From: Acinetobacter haemolyticus CIP 64.3 = MTCC 9819 | GTDB taxonomy: Bacteria > Pseudomonadota > Gammaproteobacteria > Pseudomonadales > Moraxellaceae | Reading direction: 5' to 3' | NCBI RefSeq assembly: GCF_000369065.1 | Contig: NZ_KB849800.1 | Coordinates: forward strand, 303,973 to 367,972 | DNA: 64,000 bases | Shown here: positions 55,297-64,000 of the stretch, piece after piece | Layout: every line of letters begins with the position of its first letter | How positions within the stretch are numbered: position 1 is the first letter of the stretch | Made by a program: the position numbers and the translations under genes | Notes under the pieces: model-generated | The model's input: the letters and a program-made list of their open reading frames with translations, nothing else | Database searches by the model: none | What the model was told of the DNA's origin: nothing

Positions 55297-56100
55297 TTAA
55301 CGGCTATTACGACTACGTCCACGCGGTGCTTTAGTATTTGGTCGAGTTGTACCATTGGTCTTGCGACGTGGCTTTTCACTTTCATCCATTTGCCAAATAC
55401 GCTTGGTGCCTGATTTTTTCTTATTCGGGTCTTTCTTGTCGCCTTCTTTTTTCTTTTGATGCATAGGCTTGCCGCCAGTCCCGCCTGGTTTCTTCACATA
55501 AGAGCGAGAACGGTAAGGCTTGTCCTCAGGCAGGTCTTTAAAATCAGGGAAAAGCAACGGCTCGATTTCAGTTTGTTCGCCCGGTTGTAAACCTAGACGG
55601 ATCAAATTGATTGAACCAATTTGAGTACGGATAAGACGTAAGGTAGGGAACCCAACAGCGGCAGTCATACGGCGAACTTGACGATTACGACCTTCACAAA
55701 TTTGCAGTTCTATCCAGCTCGTCGGAATGCTTGCGCGATAGCGGACAGGAGGATCACGATCCCATAACCATTCTGGTTCATCAACTTTCATCGCTTTAGC
55801 AGGTAAGGTCATACCATCCGCAAGTTCGACACCATTACGAAGTTGCTCCAAAGCTTCTTCGGTAACATCGCCATCAACTTGGGCTAAATAAGTTTTATAT
55901 TTTTTATTGCTTGGATGAGTGATGAACTGATTTAAACCTCCATGATCGGTCAGAAACATCAAACCTTCAGAATCTAAATCTAAACGACCTGCAATTCGCA
56001 ACTCAGGATCTTTGATAAAACTTGAAACCGTTAGATGTGCTTCATCTTCCCGAAACTGTGACAAGACATCATAAGGTTTGTTGAAGACAACTATTTTCAT
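55297..56100 (-). CDS. rluE: 23S rRNA pseudouridine synthase, RluE-like
   Basis: This 267-residue enzyme would isomerise a uridine of 23S rRNA (position 2457 in E. coli numbering, by family). The catalytic block GRLDLDSEGLMFLTDHG with the nucleophile Asp is near residues 38-54, followed by KKYKTYLAQV and CEGRNRQVRRM of the RsuA/RluE class. A long Lys/Arg/Gly-rich tail of about 75 residues (KKKEGDKKDPNKKKSG and onward) is unusual and may help RNA binding. It is divergent from icd. Confidence 0.9.
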   Translation of the reverse strand: MKIVVFNKPYDVLSQFREDEAHLTVSSFIKDPELRIAGRLDLDSEGLMFLTDHGGLNQFITHPSNKKYKTYLAQVDGDVTEEALEQLRNGVELADGMTLPAKAMKVDEPEWLWDRDPPVRYRASIPTSWIELQICEGRNRQVRRMTAAVGFPTLRLIRTQIGSINLIRLGLQPGEQTEIEPLLFPDFKDLPEDKPYRSRSYVKKPGGTGGKPMHQKKKEGDKKDPNKKKSGTKRIWQMDESEKPRRKTNGTTRPNTKAPRGRSRNSR

Positions 56101-56293
56101 AGAGAAATACTACTTTTGGATTATGGGGTATTTGGTGAATATATGCTTTTATTTTATCGGGAAATGCGGTTATTTCTCATATAAATCAAAAAACATATTG
56201 GATTGGATTAAACTAATTCACAGTATAAAAAATAAAGTATGCCATAAGAAGGTATACATTTACTCGCAAGTTACATGAGGGAGAGCCTATACA

Positions 56294-57550
56294 ATGGGTT
56301 ATCAGAAGATCGTGGTTCCTGCAGATGGCGATAAAATTACCGTAAATGCAGACCTGTCACTGAATGTTCCAAATCATCCAATCATTCCTTTCATCGAAGG
56401 CGACGGTATTGGTGTAGATATTACACCAGCAATGAAAGCAGTTGTAGATGCTGCTGTTCTAAAAGCGTACGGTGGCAAACGTTCGATTGAATGGATGGAA
56501 GTCTATTGTGGTGAAAAGGCCGATAAGATTTACGGTAATTATATGCCAGAAGAGACATTTGATGCACTACGTGAATTCATTGTTTCGATCAAAGGTCCTT
56601 TAACGACACCTGTTGGTGGTGGCATTCGCTCTTTAAATGTTGCCTTGCGTCAAGAACTAGATTTGTATGTATGTGTGCGACCTGTACGCTGGTTTGAGGG
56701 CGTTCCTTCACCAGTACAGCATCCTGAATTAACAGATATGGTGATTTTCCGTGAAAACTCGGAAGATATTTATGCTGGGATTGAATGGAAAGCCGACTCT
56801 CCTGAAGCGAAGAAAGTGATTAAGTTTCTCAAAGAAGAAATGGGTGTGACCAAAATTCGTTTCCCTGAGGGTTGTGGTATTGGTATCAAACCTGTCTCAA
56901 AAGAGGGGACGCAACGCTTGGTTCGAAAAGCAATTCAGTTTGCGATCGATAATGATAAGCCTTCTGTGACTTTGGTGCATAAAGGCAACATCATGAAGTA
57001 TACCGAAGGTGCGTTTAAAGAGTGGGGCTATGAGCTTGCAATCGAGCGTTTTGGCGGTGAACTGCTGGATGGTGGTCCTTGGGTTAAAATTAAAAACCCT
57101 AAAACGGGCAAAGACATTATTATTAAAGACGTGATTGCTGATGCATTCTTACAACAAATCCTGATGCGTCCAGCGGATTATTCAGTCATTGCCACATTAA
57201 ACCTGAATGGTGACTATATTTCTGATGCTCTGGCGGCAGAAGTTGGCGGGATAGGTATAGCGCCCGGTGCAAATATTGGTGGCGCGATTGCAGTTTATGA
57301 AGCAACACATGGAACTGCGCCAAAGTATGCTGGACAAGATAAAGTCAATCCGGGTTCGATTATTCTTTCTGCTGAAATGATGTTACGAGATATGGGCTGG
57401 ACCGAAGCCGCTGATTTAATTATCAAAGGTGTTTCAGGAGCAATTGCGGCAAAAACCGTAACTTATGATTTTGAGCGTCTAATGCCAAATGCAACCTTAT
57501 TACGCTGCTCAGAGTTTGGTCGAGCCATTATTGAGCATATGGAAGAGTAA
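56294..57550 (+). CDS. icd: Isocitrate dehydrogenase (NADP), homodimeric type
   Basis: This 418-residue TCA enzyme belongs to the dimeric class found in E. coli. Visible parts are [15 protein letters not shown], the regulatory loop [13 protein letters not shown] whose Ser is the site that AceK phosphorylates in relatives, the signature [23 protein letters not shown], and [13 protein letters not shown]. The start at 56294 has a GGGAG site. No aceK gene is in the window. With the monomeric enzyme encoded upstream, the cell has both isozymes. Confidence 0.97.
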   Translation: MGYQKIVVPADGDKITVNADLSLNVPNHPIIPFIEGDGIGVDITPAMKAVVDAAVLKAYGGKRSIEWMEVYCGEKADKIYGNYMPEETFDALREFIVSIKGPLTTPVGGGIRSLNVALRQELDLYVCVRPVRWFEGVPSPVQHPELTDMVIFRENSEDIYAGIEWKADSPEAKKVIKFLKEEMGVTKIRFPEGCGIGIKPVSKEGTQRLVRKAIQFAIDNDKPSVTLVHKGNIMKYTEGAFKEWGYELAIERFGGELLDGGPWVKIKNPKTGKDIIIKDVIADAFLQQILMRPADYSVIATLNLNGDYISDALAAEVGGIGIAPGANIGGAIAVYEATHGTAPKYAGQDKVNPGSIILSAEMMLRDMGWTEAADLIIKGVSGAIAAKTVTYDFERLMPNATLLRCSEFGRAIIEHMEE

Positions 57551-57566
57551 ATATCCAGTGAACAAG

Positions 57567-57590
57567 AGGATGGTGCACCATCCTTTTTAT
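57567..57590 (+). terminator. icd terminator
   Basis: AGGATGGTGCACCATCCT is a perfect 18-base palindrome followed by a T run. Confidence 0.8.
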
Positions 57591-57696
57591 TTTTATGGGT
57601 TGTCTTTATTGAGTCTACGTTTATTTGACTTAGACAATGTCGAGCACTCTTGAGCAATGTTATGTTATTTGCTCATTCACCTAATATCATACTCAC

Positions 57697-58206
57697 ATGA
57701 CTAATATAATTACATCGGTTCTCAATCAAGTAAAAAAGAAAGTTACTCGTCAAGAAAACTATGTGCTAGCTGCTTATGAATGGTTAAAACCTGTTCCGGG
57801 CGGATTAAGACTACTTTCTAAAGTTGTAAGTCGAAAAGCACCATATTTTCAAACAGTTGATCCCATTATTCAGAAATTAGAGCGTAATTATTGCGAAGCA
57901 ATAATGTCTAAAAATAGAACTGTCGAAAATCATATTGGAACGGTTCATGTGATTGCAATCTGTAATGGTTTAGAGTTTGTGATGGGAGTATTAACAGAAG
58001 CATCTATTCCAGCCCATCTCAGATGGTTGCCAAAAGGGATGCAGGTCAACTATGTCGCTAAATCTAATTCAGATATTAAACTGATTGCGCGTGTTGAAGA
58101 TGAATGGAAAGCTGGTGATCTGAATGTTACGATTGAAGCTTATCGTGAAGACGGAACTATAGTTGTACAAGGTACAATCATGTTATGGGTCACTGAAAAG
58201 AAGTAA
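57697..58206 (+). CDS. Hotdog-fold protein, DUF4442-like
   Basis: This 169-residue cytosolic protein shows the central helix and strand pattern of thioesterase-like hotdog folds: NYCEAIMSKNRTVENHIGTVHVIAICNGLEFVMGVLTEA, then KGMQVNYVAKSNSDIKLIARVED and a final strand IVVQGTIMLWVTEKK. It resembles DUF4442/YiiD C-terminal domains, which may act on acyl-CoA or acyl carrier thioesters. No catalytic residue can be assigned with confidence. It stands alone between icd and the PhzF-like gene. Confidence 0.78.
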   Translation: MTNIITSVLNQVKKKVTRQENYVLAAYEWLKPVPGGLRLLSKVVSRKAPYFQTVDPIIQKLERNYCEAIMSKNRTVENHIGTVHVIAICNGLEFVMGVLTEASIPAHLRWLPKGMQVNYVAKSNSDIKLIARVEDEWKAGDLNVTIEAYREDGTIVVQGTIMLWVTEKK

Positions 58207-58431
58207 AACTTCAACACCCAAACAACACCCAAAATCTGTAAGTTAGAAACTCGTTGAGTCGTGTTAAGACTTTGGGTTTCTAAGTCATAACTTAAAAAAA
58301 CGATGCTGTTTGCAAATAAAGTTGTTTATCGCTAAAAGTTTAGATGTGTATTGTAAATTTAGAAAAATCTGTATCTATAATTCATCAACCATTTGTTCAA
58401 AATAATTGAAAAAGTTTGAGAGTTTAAATTT
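58207..58431. other. Intergenic region with short repeats
   Basis: No gene seen. AACACCCAAA occurs twice near 58213-58232, and TTAGAAAC at 58243-58250 is complementary to GTTTCTAA at 58276-58283. This may be a hairpin, but nothing more can be supported. Confidence 0.4.
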
Positions 58432-59250
58432 ATGAAAATGTACCAAGTTGATGCTTTTACCAAAGAACCTTTTAAAGGTAATCCAGCGGCTGTAATCGTT
58501 GTGAATGAGTGGTTAGATGAAGCGCTGATGCAAAATATTGCTTTAGAAAACAATTTGTCTGAAACTGCTTTTGTCAAAAGACAAGATGATGCGAATTATG
58601 AAATTCGTTGGTTTTCGCCAACAGATGAGGTTGCCTTCTGTGGACATGCGACTTTAGCCAGTGCTTTTGTTTTATTTAAAGATTTCACTACTGTAAAGAC
58701 GATTCAATTTCATGTGAAAGATTTAGGAATTTTTATCGTTACTCAAGATGAAGACGGTAAAATTAAAATGAATTTCCCGATTCGTAGAGCCGAGTTGATC
58801 ACTGACTACCCACAAGTGTTGCGTGATGGCTTAACGAAACCGTTTAAGGCTGTGTACCTAAATGCTCAGGCGTATATTGTTGAGTACGAAACTGTGCAAG
58901 ATGTATTGGATGAGCAACCCAATCTGGAAAAGCTAAAACAGCTTGGCAAAGTGCGTACAGCGATTACTGCCTCTCAACCAGATGTGGCAATTACAGCAAG
59001 AGGTGAAGGACAGTTTGATTGTGTGTCACGTTATTTCGCGCCTGCGATTGGCATAGATGAGGATCCGGTGACAGGTTCAATCCATACAGCTATTGTTCCA
59101 CTTTGGGCAGATAAACTGAATCAAAAGCAATTGGTTGCTTTTCAAGCTTCGAAACGAGGCGGTATTTTAGATTGCGTTATTCAATCTGAAGATCGAATTG
59201 AGATTTCGGGCTATGCAAAACTCTATATGCAAGCTGAGCTTAATCTCTAA
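58432..59250 (+). CDS. PhzF family isomerase
   Basis: This 272-residue protein has two related diaminopimelate-epimerase-like domains. It starts MKMYQVDAFTKEPFKGNPAAVIVV and shows NNLSETAFV with the conserved catalytic Glu, CGHATLASAFVLF in the first half and FDCVSRYFAPAIGIDEDPVTGSIHTAIVPLW in the second. Apart from phenazine synthesis, most members act on unknown substrates; no phenazine genes are here. A large palindromic terminator follows. Confidence 0.93.
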   Translation: MKMYQVDAFTKEPFKGNPAAVIVVNEWLDEALMQNIALENNLSETAFVKRQDDANYEIRWFSPTDEVAFCGHATLASAFVLFKDFTTVKTIQFHVKDLGIFIVTQDEDGKIKMNFPIRRAELITDYPQVLRDGLTKPFKAVYLNAQAYIVEYETVQDVLDEQPNLEKLKQLGKVRTAITASQPDVAITARGEGQFDCVSRYFAPAIGIDEDPVTGSIHTAIVPLWADKLNQKQLVAFQASKRGGILDCVIQSEDRIEISGYAKLYMQAELNL

Positions 59251-59277
59251 AATTTACGTAATCTTAAAACAAATAAA

Positions 59278-59309
59278 GAAAAAAGCTGTTTAATTAAACA
59301 GCTTTTTTC
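59278..59309 (+). terminator. Terminator, 32-base perfect palindrome
   Basis: GAAAAAAGCTGTTTAA and its exact complement lie back to back and end in a run of six T. It can work on both strands. Confidence 0.85.
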
Positions 59310-59389
59310 AAAACATAACTATTAAAAATGCGAATCGTTCTCTACTATAGTTTTTTTATTTAAATCACCAAAAAATACTTGGATAAATT

Positions 59390-62158
59390 ATGTTAACGCG
59401 GTTTAAGCAGCTTACTCTCTCTCTTTGTTTGATCGGGTTGAGTGCGACGTCTTGGTCTCAAGCGGTACTCGTAAAAAGTGAAAGAAATATTGAAGAATAT
59501 AAATTAGATAACGGTTTTAGAGTTATTCTGGCACCAAATGAAAAAGAAAATAAAGTCTATGTAAACACAGTTTATTTGACGGGTTCATTGAACGATCCTA
59601 AGGGCAAGGGCGGTCTTGCACACTTATTAGAGCATTTGGCATTTAAAGGTACGGTCAATGTTAAAGGCGATGAGTTTCAGCGCCGTTTGGATCAATACAC
59701 GCTAATGACTAATGCCAGCACTGATTATTATTCAACCAAGTATATTAATATTGTTCGTCCTGAGAAAAATGCGCTGAATGAAATTCTATACCTCGAAGCT
59801 GAGCGTATGGATAAGTTGGTTCTACAGGAAAAATTTGTTCCAGCCGAAATTGAGATTGTAAAGCGTGAACGTGAGATCCGTATGGATCAACCTTTTGCGG
59901 TGTTGATGGATCAAATGTTGAAAGCAGCTTACGGCAATCAATATCTTGGGCGTTTGCCAATTGGTGATCTTGCTGAGTTGAAATCAATCAATATGAGTGA
60001 GTTGAATCAGTTTTACAGAACGTGGTATGCACCGAATAATGCAATCATGGTGATTTCTGGAAAATTTGATAAAGCCGAAGTGCTGAAAAAAATTGACCAG
60101 CATTTTAGCCCAATTCCAGCGAGACCCGTGCCTGCACCAGTGCAAGTTCCAGTATTAGATAGTACCAAGATCAAACAACGTCAGTTCAGTGTAGAAAAGG
60201 GAAGTGACCTCGCCAAGTTTCATATTTACATGAATGGAAAAAATAGCGATATCGCACCTGCTTTAGCGCTTGCACCAGGATTATTTACTTTACAGCCAAG
60301 CGGTAGTCTATATAAAAGTATGGTTGAAACAGGGATAAGTACTGCTGTTCAATCAACAACATGGCTGGATCAGGATTTCAATCTTGTGTTTATGGGGGCA
60401 ATTTATGCGCCGAATCATGACGAGAAGCAAGTGAGTGAAGCCTTAACAACGGGTGTTGAGAAAAAACAAGCTTTTAGAGAAGTCGAACTACAGCGTCTCA
60501 AAAATATCACCCAGAATGCAGCCGATACCATTGCCAATGATGCGGTCGCATTAGGTTCGCGTTTAAGCGATTATGCAGTAACTTCGCATGGCCAGTGGGA
60601 TCGTTATTTTAAAGATTTACAAGCGATTCAAGCACTCAAAGTTGATGAATTAAATACGACTCTCAAACAGTTTTTAGTGCCTGAACATCGTGTTTCTGGT
60701 GATATCCGACCTACGCCAGAAGATCAGAAAAAGGCAATGACGCTGAGCGAGGAAAAGCAGCCCAAAACTTTAGATCAGACGAATGAAGTGGCTGAACCAC
60801 TTAAGGACGTGAAAGTTTATCAGCAAGAAGTGGCACAGTTTGTTGAACAGTCAGCACAGCAATTGCAGAAAAACGAACAGAAGATTCAACGTGGTCAGTT
60901 GAAAAATGGCATTCGTTACGCACTTTATCCAACGTCAACACGTGATGATAAAACCTATGCCACGATTAGTTTAGATTTTGGTGATGAAAAGGCGCTATTT
61001 GGAAAGGCAACAACCTTAGATTTAGCGAGTTATTTGATGTTACGTGGTTCTGAAAAACATACTTTGCAGGAAATTACGGATAAGGCGATTGCTGCGAGTG
61101 GCGGGGCATCCGTGAGTTCAAATGGCAACGGTTTAACCATCGTTATACAGGCGAAAAAAGATAAATTTGAAGATTTCTTCAGTTTTATCGTGGATGTGTT
61201 AAAGCAGCCAAAGTTTGCCCAAACAGAGTTTGATCTAGCTAAGAATCAAAGTTTATCGGCATTGGATCGTCCGTATACTGAACCCGCAGTCGTGGCATCG
61301 ATGACTTTATCTCGTGTGTTAGAAATCTATCAGCCGGGAGATTTACGTTACCACTTTGAGCCTGAACTTGCGAAGAAGCAGTTGAATGAAGCGACACAAG
61401 CACAAGTTAAGCAGTTTTACGATCAGTTCTTTGAAACGAACTACGCTCAAATTGCGATCACAGGTGACTTTGATGCAAAGAAAATGAAAAAGACTTTGCA
61501 GAAAACCTTTGGGTCTTGGAAAGCAAAACAACCTTTCCGTAAAGTTACTGGACAATATACGGAATATAAAGCACAGAAAATTCATGCGCTATCTGAACAG
61601 CGTGAATTTGGAAGCTATCAAAGTATTTTAGCGATTCCGGTTGGTTCTTATCATCCAGATGCACCTGCTTTAATTGTGCTTAGTCATATTTTAGGTAACT
61701 CGCAACTTTCTTCGCGTTTAGCGCAAGAATTACGAGAGAAAAATGCATTGGTCTATGGATTTGGGAGTGGTTTAGACCTAGATCCTGATATCGATGATGG
61801 TACTTTAAGTATCACCGCCAACTATACGGCAGGTCGTTCTGGCCAAGTCTCTCAGTCAGTTCACAAAGTACTGAATGATTTACTCAGCAAAGGTGTAACA
61901 GCGCAAGAAGTGGAAGCAGCTAAGGCTGATATCATGAAAAAACGAGTGACTGCACTAGAAGATGAACGCCGTATTCACGGTATGTTGACTTCGCAATTAG
62001 AACGTAATAAAACGCTATTGGATCGAGCGGTGCGTGACCAAGAATTTGCCAAGCTAAGTAAAGATGATGTAGATCGTGTCATTAAAAAATACATTAAACT
62101 TGAGCATTTCGTTGAGGTGATGGCTGATCAATATGGTCAGGCTCAAGATCCTCGTTGA
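59390..62158 (+). CDS. M16 family zinc metallopeptidase (pitrilysin type)
   Basis: This 922-residue exported peptidase has a signal peptide ending near SWSQA and two M16 halves of about 450 residues. The first contains the inverted zinc motif HLLEH (His78, Glu81, His82) followed by a downstream Glu. The second half (LKNGIRYALYPTSTRDDKTYA onward) lacks the motif, as is normal for the non-catalytic partner half. Such enzymes degrade peptides in the periplasm. It is transcribed alone. Confidence 0.94.
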   Translation: MLTRFKQLTLSLCLIGLSATSWSQAVLVKSERNIEEYKLDNGFRVILAPNEKENKVYVNTVYLTGSLNDPKGKGGLAHLLEHLAFKGTVNVKGDEFQRRLDQYTLMTNASTDYYSTKYINIVRPEKNALNEILYLEAERMDKLVLQEKFVPAEIEIVKREREIRMDQPFAVLMDQMLKAAYGNQYLGRLPIGDLAELKSINMSELNQFYRTWYAPNNAIMVISGKFDKAEVLKKIDQHFSPIPARPVPAPVQVPVLDSTKIKQRQFSVEKGSDLAKFHIYMNGKNSDIAPALALAPGLFTLQPSGSLYKSMVETGISTAVQSTTWLDQDFNLVFMGAIYAPNHDEKQVSEALTTGVEKKQAFREVELQRLKNITQNAADTIANDAVALGSRLSDYAVTSHGQWDRYFKDLQAIQALKVDELNTTLKQFLVPEHRVSGDIRPTPEDQKKAMTLSEEKQPKTLDQTNEVAEPLKDVKVYQQEVAQFVEQSAQQLQKNEQKIQRGQLKNGIRYALYPTSTRDDKTYATISLDFGDEKALFGKATTLDLASYLMLRGSEKHTLQEITDKAIAASGGASVSSNGNGLTIVIQAKKDKFEDFFSFIVDVLKQPKFAQTEFDLAKNQSLSALDRPYTEPAVVASMTLSRVLEIYQPGDLRYHFEPELAKKQLNEATQAQVKQFYDQFFETNYAQIAITGDFDAKKMKKTLQKTFGSWKAKQPFRKVTGQYTEYKAQKIHALSEQREFGSYQSILAIPVGSYHPDAPALIVLSHILGNSQLSSRLAQELREKNALVYGFGSGLDLDPDIDDGTLSITANYTAGRSGQVSQSVHKVLNDLLSKGVTAQEVEAAKADIMKKRVTALEDERRIHGMLTSQLERNKTLLDRAVRDQEFAKLSKDDVDRVIKKYIKLEHFVEVMADQYGQAQDPR

Positions 62159-62323
62159 TAGGGATCTCCTCACTTTGATGGTGGTTTTTTAAAAAATCTG
62201 TGCTTTCATGGTTGAAGTTAGATTTAAATTCACATGCTTGAATTCTTGTTGCTCGTCATATTAGAAGACAAGCTAATCCAATGCATGTGAAGTGTTTTCA
62301 TTGATAAGGAAAAGGGGAGTAGC

Positions 62324-63289
62324 ATGGCTTTTGCTGTGATCGCGGTGATTGTTGGACTGATTTTATTGGTCTGGAGTGCTGATAAGTTTATTGATGGTGC
62401 TTCAGCCACTGCGGGTCACTTAGGTATGCCGCCCTTGCTAGTTGGGATGATTATTGTCGGATTTGGTACATCAGCACCCGAAATTGTTGTCTCGGTTATG
62501 GCTGCTATTGATGGAAACCCAGGGCTAGCATTGGGGAATGCTTATGGTTCAAATATTGCAAATATTGCTTTGATTCTTGGGGTGACTGCATTAATTCATC
62601 CGATTATGGTGCAATCTGCGGTTGTACGTAAAGAATTGCCAATATTATTGTTAGTCACCGCAATCTGTATCTTACAAATTTTTGATGAGATGCTCAGCCG
62701 AATTGATGCAGTGTTAATGCTTTTGATGCTGGTCTTATATATGGGCTGGTCGATTTGGCAAGGCATGCGAAGTCAAAGTGATGTATTGAGTCATGAGTTC
62801 AACACCGATCTACAAAGCAAACAAACACCATTAAAGACTTCGATTTTTCAGCTTTTATTTGGTTTGATTATCTTAGTGATTAGTTCACGCTTATTGGTTT
62901 GGGGGGCGGTAGAAATTGCACAAGCCTTTGGTGTGAGTGATTTGATTATAGGCTTAACCGTGGTTGCAATTGGTACTTCTTTACCAGAGCTGGCTTCTTC
63001 GATCGCAGCAGCACGCAAAGGTGAGTTAGATATTGCGATAGGTAATGTGATCGGTTCCAATATGTTTAACACGCTTGCTGTTGTCGGTTTAGCAGGGGTG
63101 ATTCATCCTACAGTCGTGCCACAAGAGGTGTTACATCGTGACATGGTGGTAATGGGTGCACTGACTCTAAGCCTATTGATATTTACACTGAGCTTTAAAG
63201 GAAGAGGGCGAATCGGACGTGTTAAGGGCGGAGTGTGGTTATTCAGCTTCGTTGCTTATACCGCATATTTGGTGAATACCGCATTCTAA
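62324..63289 (+). CDS. Calcium/sodium antiporter, CaCA family (YrbG-like)
   Basis: This 321-residue inner-membrane protein has the two alpha repeats of the exchanger family: GFGTSAPEIVVSVMAA with GNAYGSNIANI in the first half, and AIGTSLPELASSIAAA with GNVIGSNMFNTLA in the second. Glu in PE of each repeat binds the cation. It has about ten membrane segments. It probably exports Ca2+ in exchange for Na+ or H+. GGGGAG sits upstream of the ATG. Confidence 0.94.
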   Translation: MAFAVIAVIVGLILLVWSADKFIDGASATAGHLGMPPLLVGMIIVGFGTSAPEIVVSVMAAIDGNPGLALGNAYGSNIANIALILGVTALIHPIMVQSAVVRKELPILLLVTAICILQIFDEMLSRIDAVLMLLMLVLYMGWSIWQGMRSQSDVLSHEFNTDLQSKQTPLKTSIFQLLFGLIILVISSRLLVWGAVEIAQAFGVSDLIIGLTVVAIGTSLPELASSIAAARKGELDIAIGNVIGSNMFNTLAVVGLAGVIHPTVVPQEVLHRDMVVMGALTLSLLIFTLSFKGRGRIGRVKGGVWLFSFVAYTAYLVNTAF

Positions 63290-63296
63290 TTAAAAA

Positions 63297-63331
63297 AGAT
63301 AAAGGCATTGAGATACTCAATGCCTTTTATC
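63297..63331. terminator. Bidirectional terminator
   Basis: AAAGGCATTGAG and CTCAATGCCTTT form a perfect 12-bp stem (one mismatch further out) between convergent genes. Confidence 0.85.
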
Positions 63332-63349
63332 GATTCGACCTACAAAGGA

Positions 63350-63736
63350 TTATTTGTGGTCATGTTTATGAGTGTGGAAATCTTCGTTTTTGCGGAAACG
63401 TAAATAGTTATCAAACTGCTCACAATATTCGTCAAAGTTATCTTCTAACATCATTTGAAATTGTTGCAGTAAATATGACATGACTTGCTCTTTCGCTTCT
63501 TGCATTTCATTGCCATCTTTAAAATTATTTGCTGCGACCCATGTGTTAAAACGGGCAGTGGCAAATAGCATTGCTGCACTCACTTGACCACGTAACTCTT
63601 CTGGTTTTGCTGTTTGTCCTTTTGGTGGACGGCAAAATTCATTGGCGAGTTTAATAAATTCATCTGCACGCTCAAAAAATACCGCATTTAAAGCTTCTTC
63701 TTCAGTTACATCAGTCGCATTAATTTTTTGAGACAT
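63350..63736 (-). CDS. DUF3144 family protein
   Basis: This 128-residue protein starting at MSQKINATDVTEEEALNAVFFERADEF resembles DUF3144 proteins, small acidic helical proteins of unknown function found in many Gammaproteobacteria. The C-terminus is His/Asp/Lys-rich (HTHKHDHK). The open frame extends 34 codons upstream, but the ATG at 63736 is the likely start. It faces the antiporter gene. Confidence 0.85.
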   Translation of the reverse strand: MSQKINATDVTEEEALNAVFFERADEFIKLANEFCRPPKGQTAKPEELRGQVSAAMLFATARFNTWVAANNFKDGNEMQEAKEQVMSYLLQQFQMMLEDNFDEYCEQFDNYLRFRKNEDFHTHKHDHK

Positions 63737-63839
63737 GTTCTTTTCCAACAAAACTAGATTAGACATTATAGACAAAGCCTTGCATAAACAAAACCGTTGT
63801 CTTAATCTAAAATAGCCTAAGTAAATTAGAATAATCAAA

Positions 63840-64000
63840 ATGTCAGATGCAATCGAGATTCAAAGTCTAAAAACCGATATTGCTTTACTGCGTCAGCATA
63901 TTCATCCACCTCAACATTTGCAGCATGTAGAAGGGTTGCCGATATATTACGGCTTAAAAGAGGAAGTGGATGCATATTATCGTCAATGGCAACCTTTGAT
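63840..64000 (+). CDS. Hypothetical protein, N-terminal part (runs off window)
   Basis: From the ATG at 63840 the frame reads MSDAIEIQSLKTDIALLRQH and continues open to the window edge (53 codons). The start shows an amphipathic helix; the family is not recognised. It diverges from the DUF3144 gene. Confidence 0.6.
   Translation, partial: MSDAIEIQSLKTDIALLRQHIHPPQHLQHVEGLPIYYGLKEEVDAYYRQWQPL

Overview
The window looks like an ordinary stretch of an Acinetobacter chromosome. Codon use is A+T rich. The gene content fits the genus: GTP-dependent PEP carboxykinase, groESL, nfuA, ppk, a CIO-like cytochrome bd operon, both a monomeric and a dimeric NADP isocitrate dehydrogenase, a secreted HIUase-like protein and a DUF3144 protein. 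A 145-residue acetyltransferase at 17849-18286 matches, as far as I remember it, the species-linked AAC(6')-Ig of A. haemolyticus, so that species group is the best guess. I saw no tRNA, rRNA, CRISPR or prophage.

Layout. Positions 1-1004 hold two tandem copies of a small lipoprotein gene, the first cut by the window edge. Positions 1.1-12.6 kb are core genes: pckG, a lipid kinase/phosphoesterase pair, groESL behind a sigma-32 type promoter, an outer membrane protein, dgkA, pdxB-epmA, a rhomboid protease and nfuA. Positions 12.7-26.7 kb carry a Fur-box TonB receptor, a carbonic anhydrase, the AAC(6') gene, the tesA/ybbA/ybbP locus, a VOC protein behind a structured leader, a second rhomboid, mtgA and ppk. 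Positions 26.8-32.1 kb hold a nitronate monooxygenase, the cydAB operon with an unannotated 36-residue third subunit, a His-rich DUF2946-like protein and a VIT1-like transporter.

Positions 32.3-42.4 kb are the most unusual part. They hold a probable synthase-dependent exopolysaccharide locus: an outer-membrane TPR/beta-barrel protein on the + strand facing a tightly coupled five-gene operon on the - strand. That operon encodes a membrane protein with a degenerate GGDEF-like domain, an unknown membrane protein, a processive GT2 synthase, a BcsB-like periplasmic protein and a DUF4434-like lipoprotein. Two IS66 events have damaged it. A complete 2491-bp IS66 element splits the BcsB-like gene inside its signal peptide (8-bp target duplication GAGAGAGT). 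A 737-bp derivative of the same element sits about 11 bases before the first start codon, with its own target duplication GTTTTAAT. Removing the large IS and one duplication restores the reading frame and a textbook signal peptide.

Positions 42.5-64 kb return to core genes: photolyase, an FKBP isomerase, NDH-2, a D,D-carboxypeptidase, an M61 peptidase, a HIUase-like protein, both isocitrate dehydrogenases, RluE, an M16 protease and a Ca2+/Na+ antiporter. An IS3-family element lies in the duplicated promoter region of the monomeric isocitrate dehydrogenase, exactly at a -10 box, and an IS5-family element lies between the two isocitrate dehydrogenase genes. Strand, frame and repeat statements were read from the sequence. 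Family names come from motif recognition without a database search.
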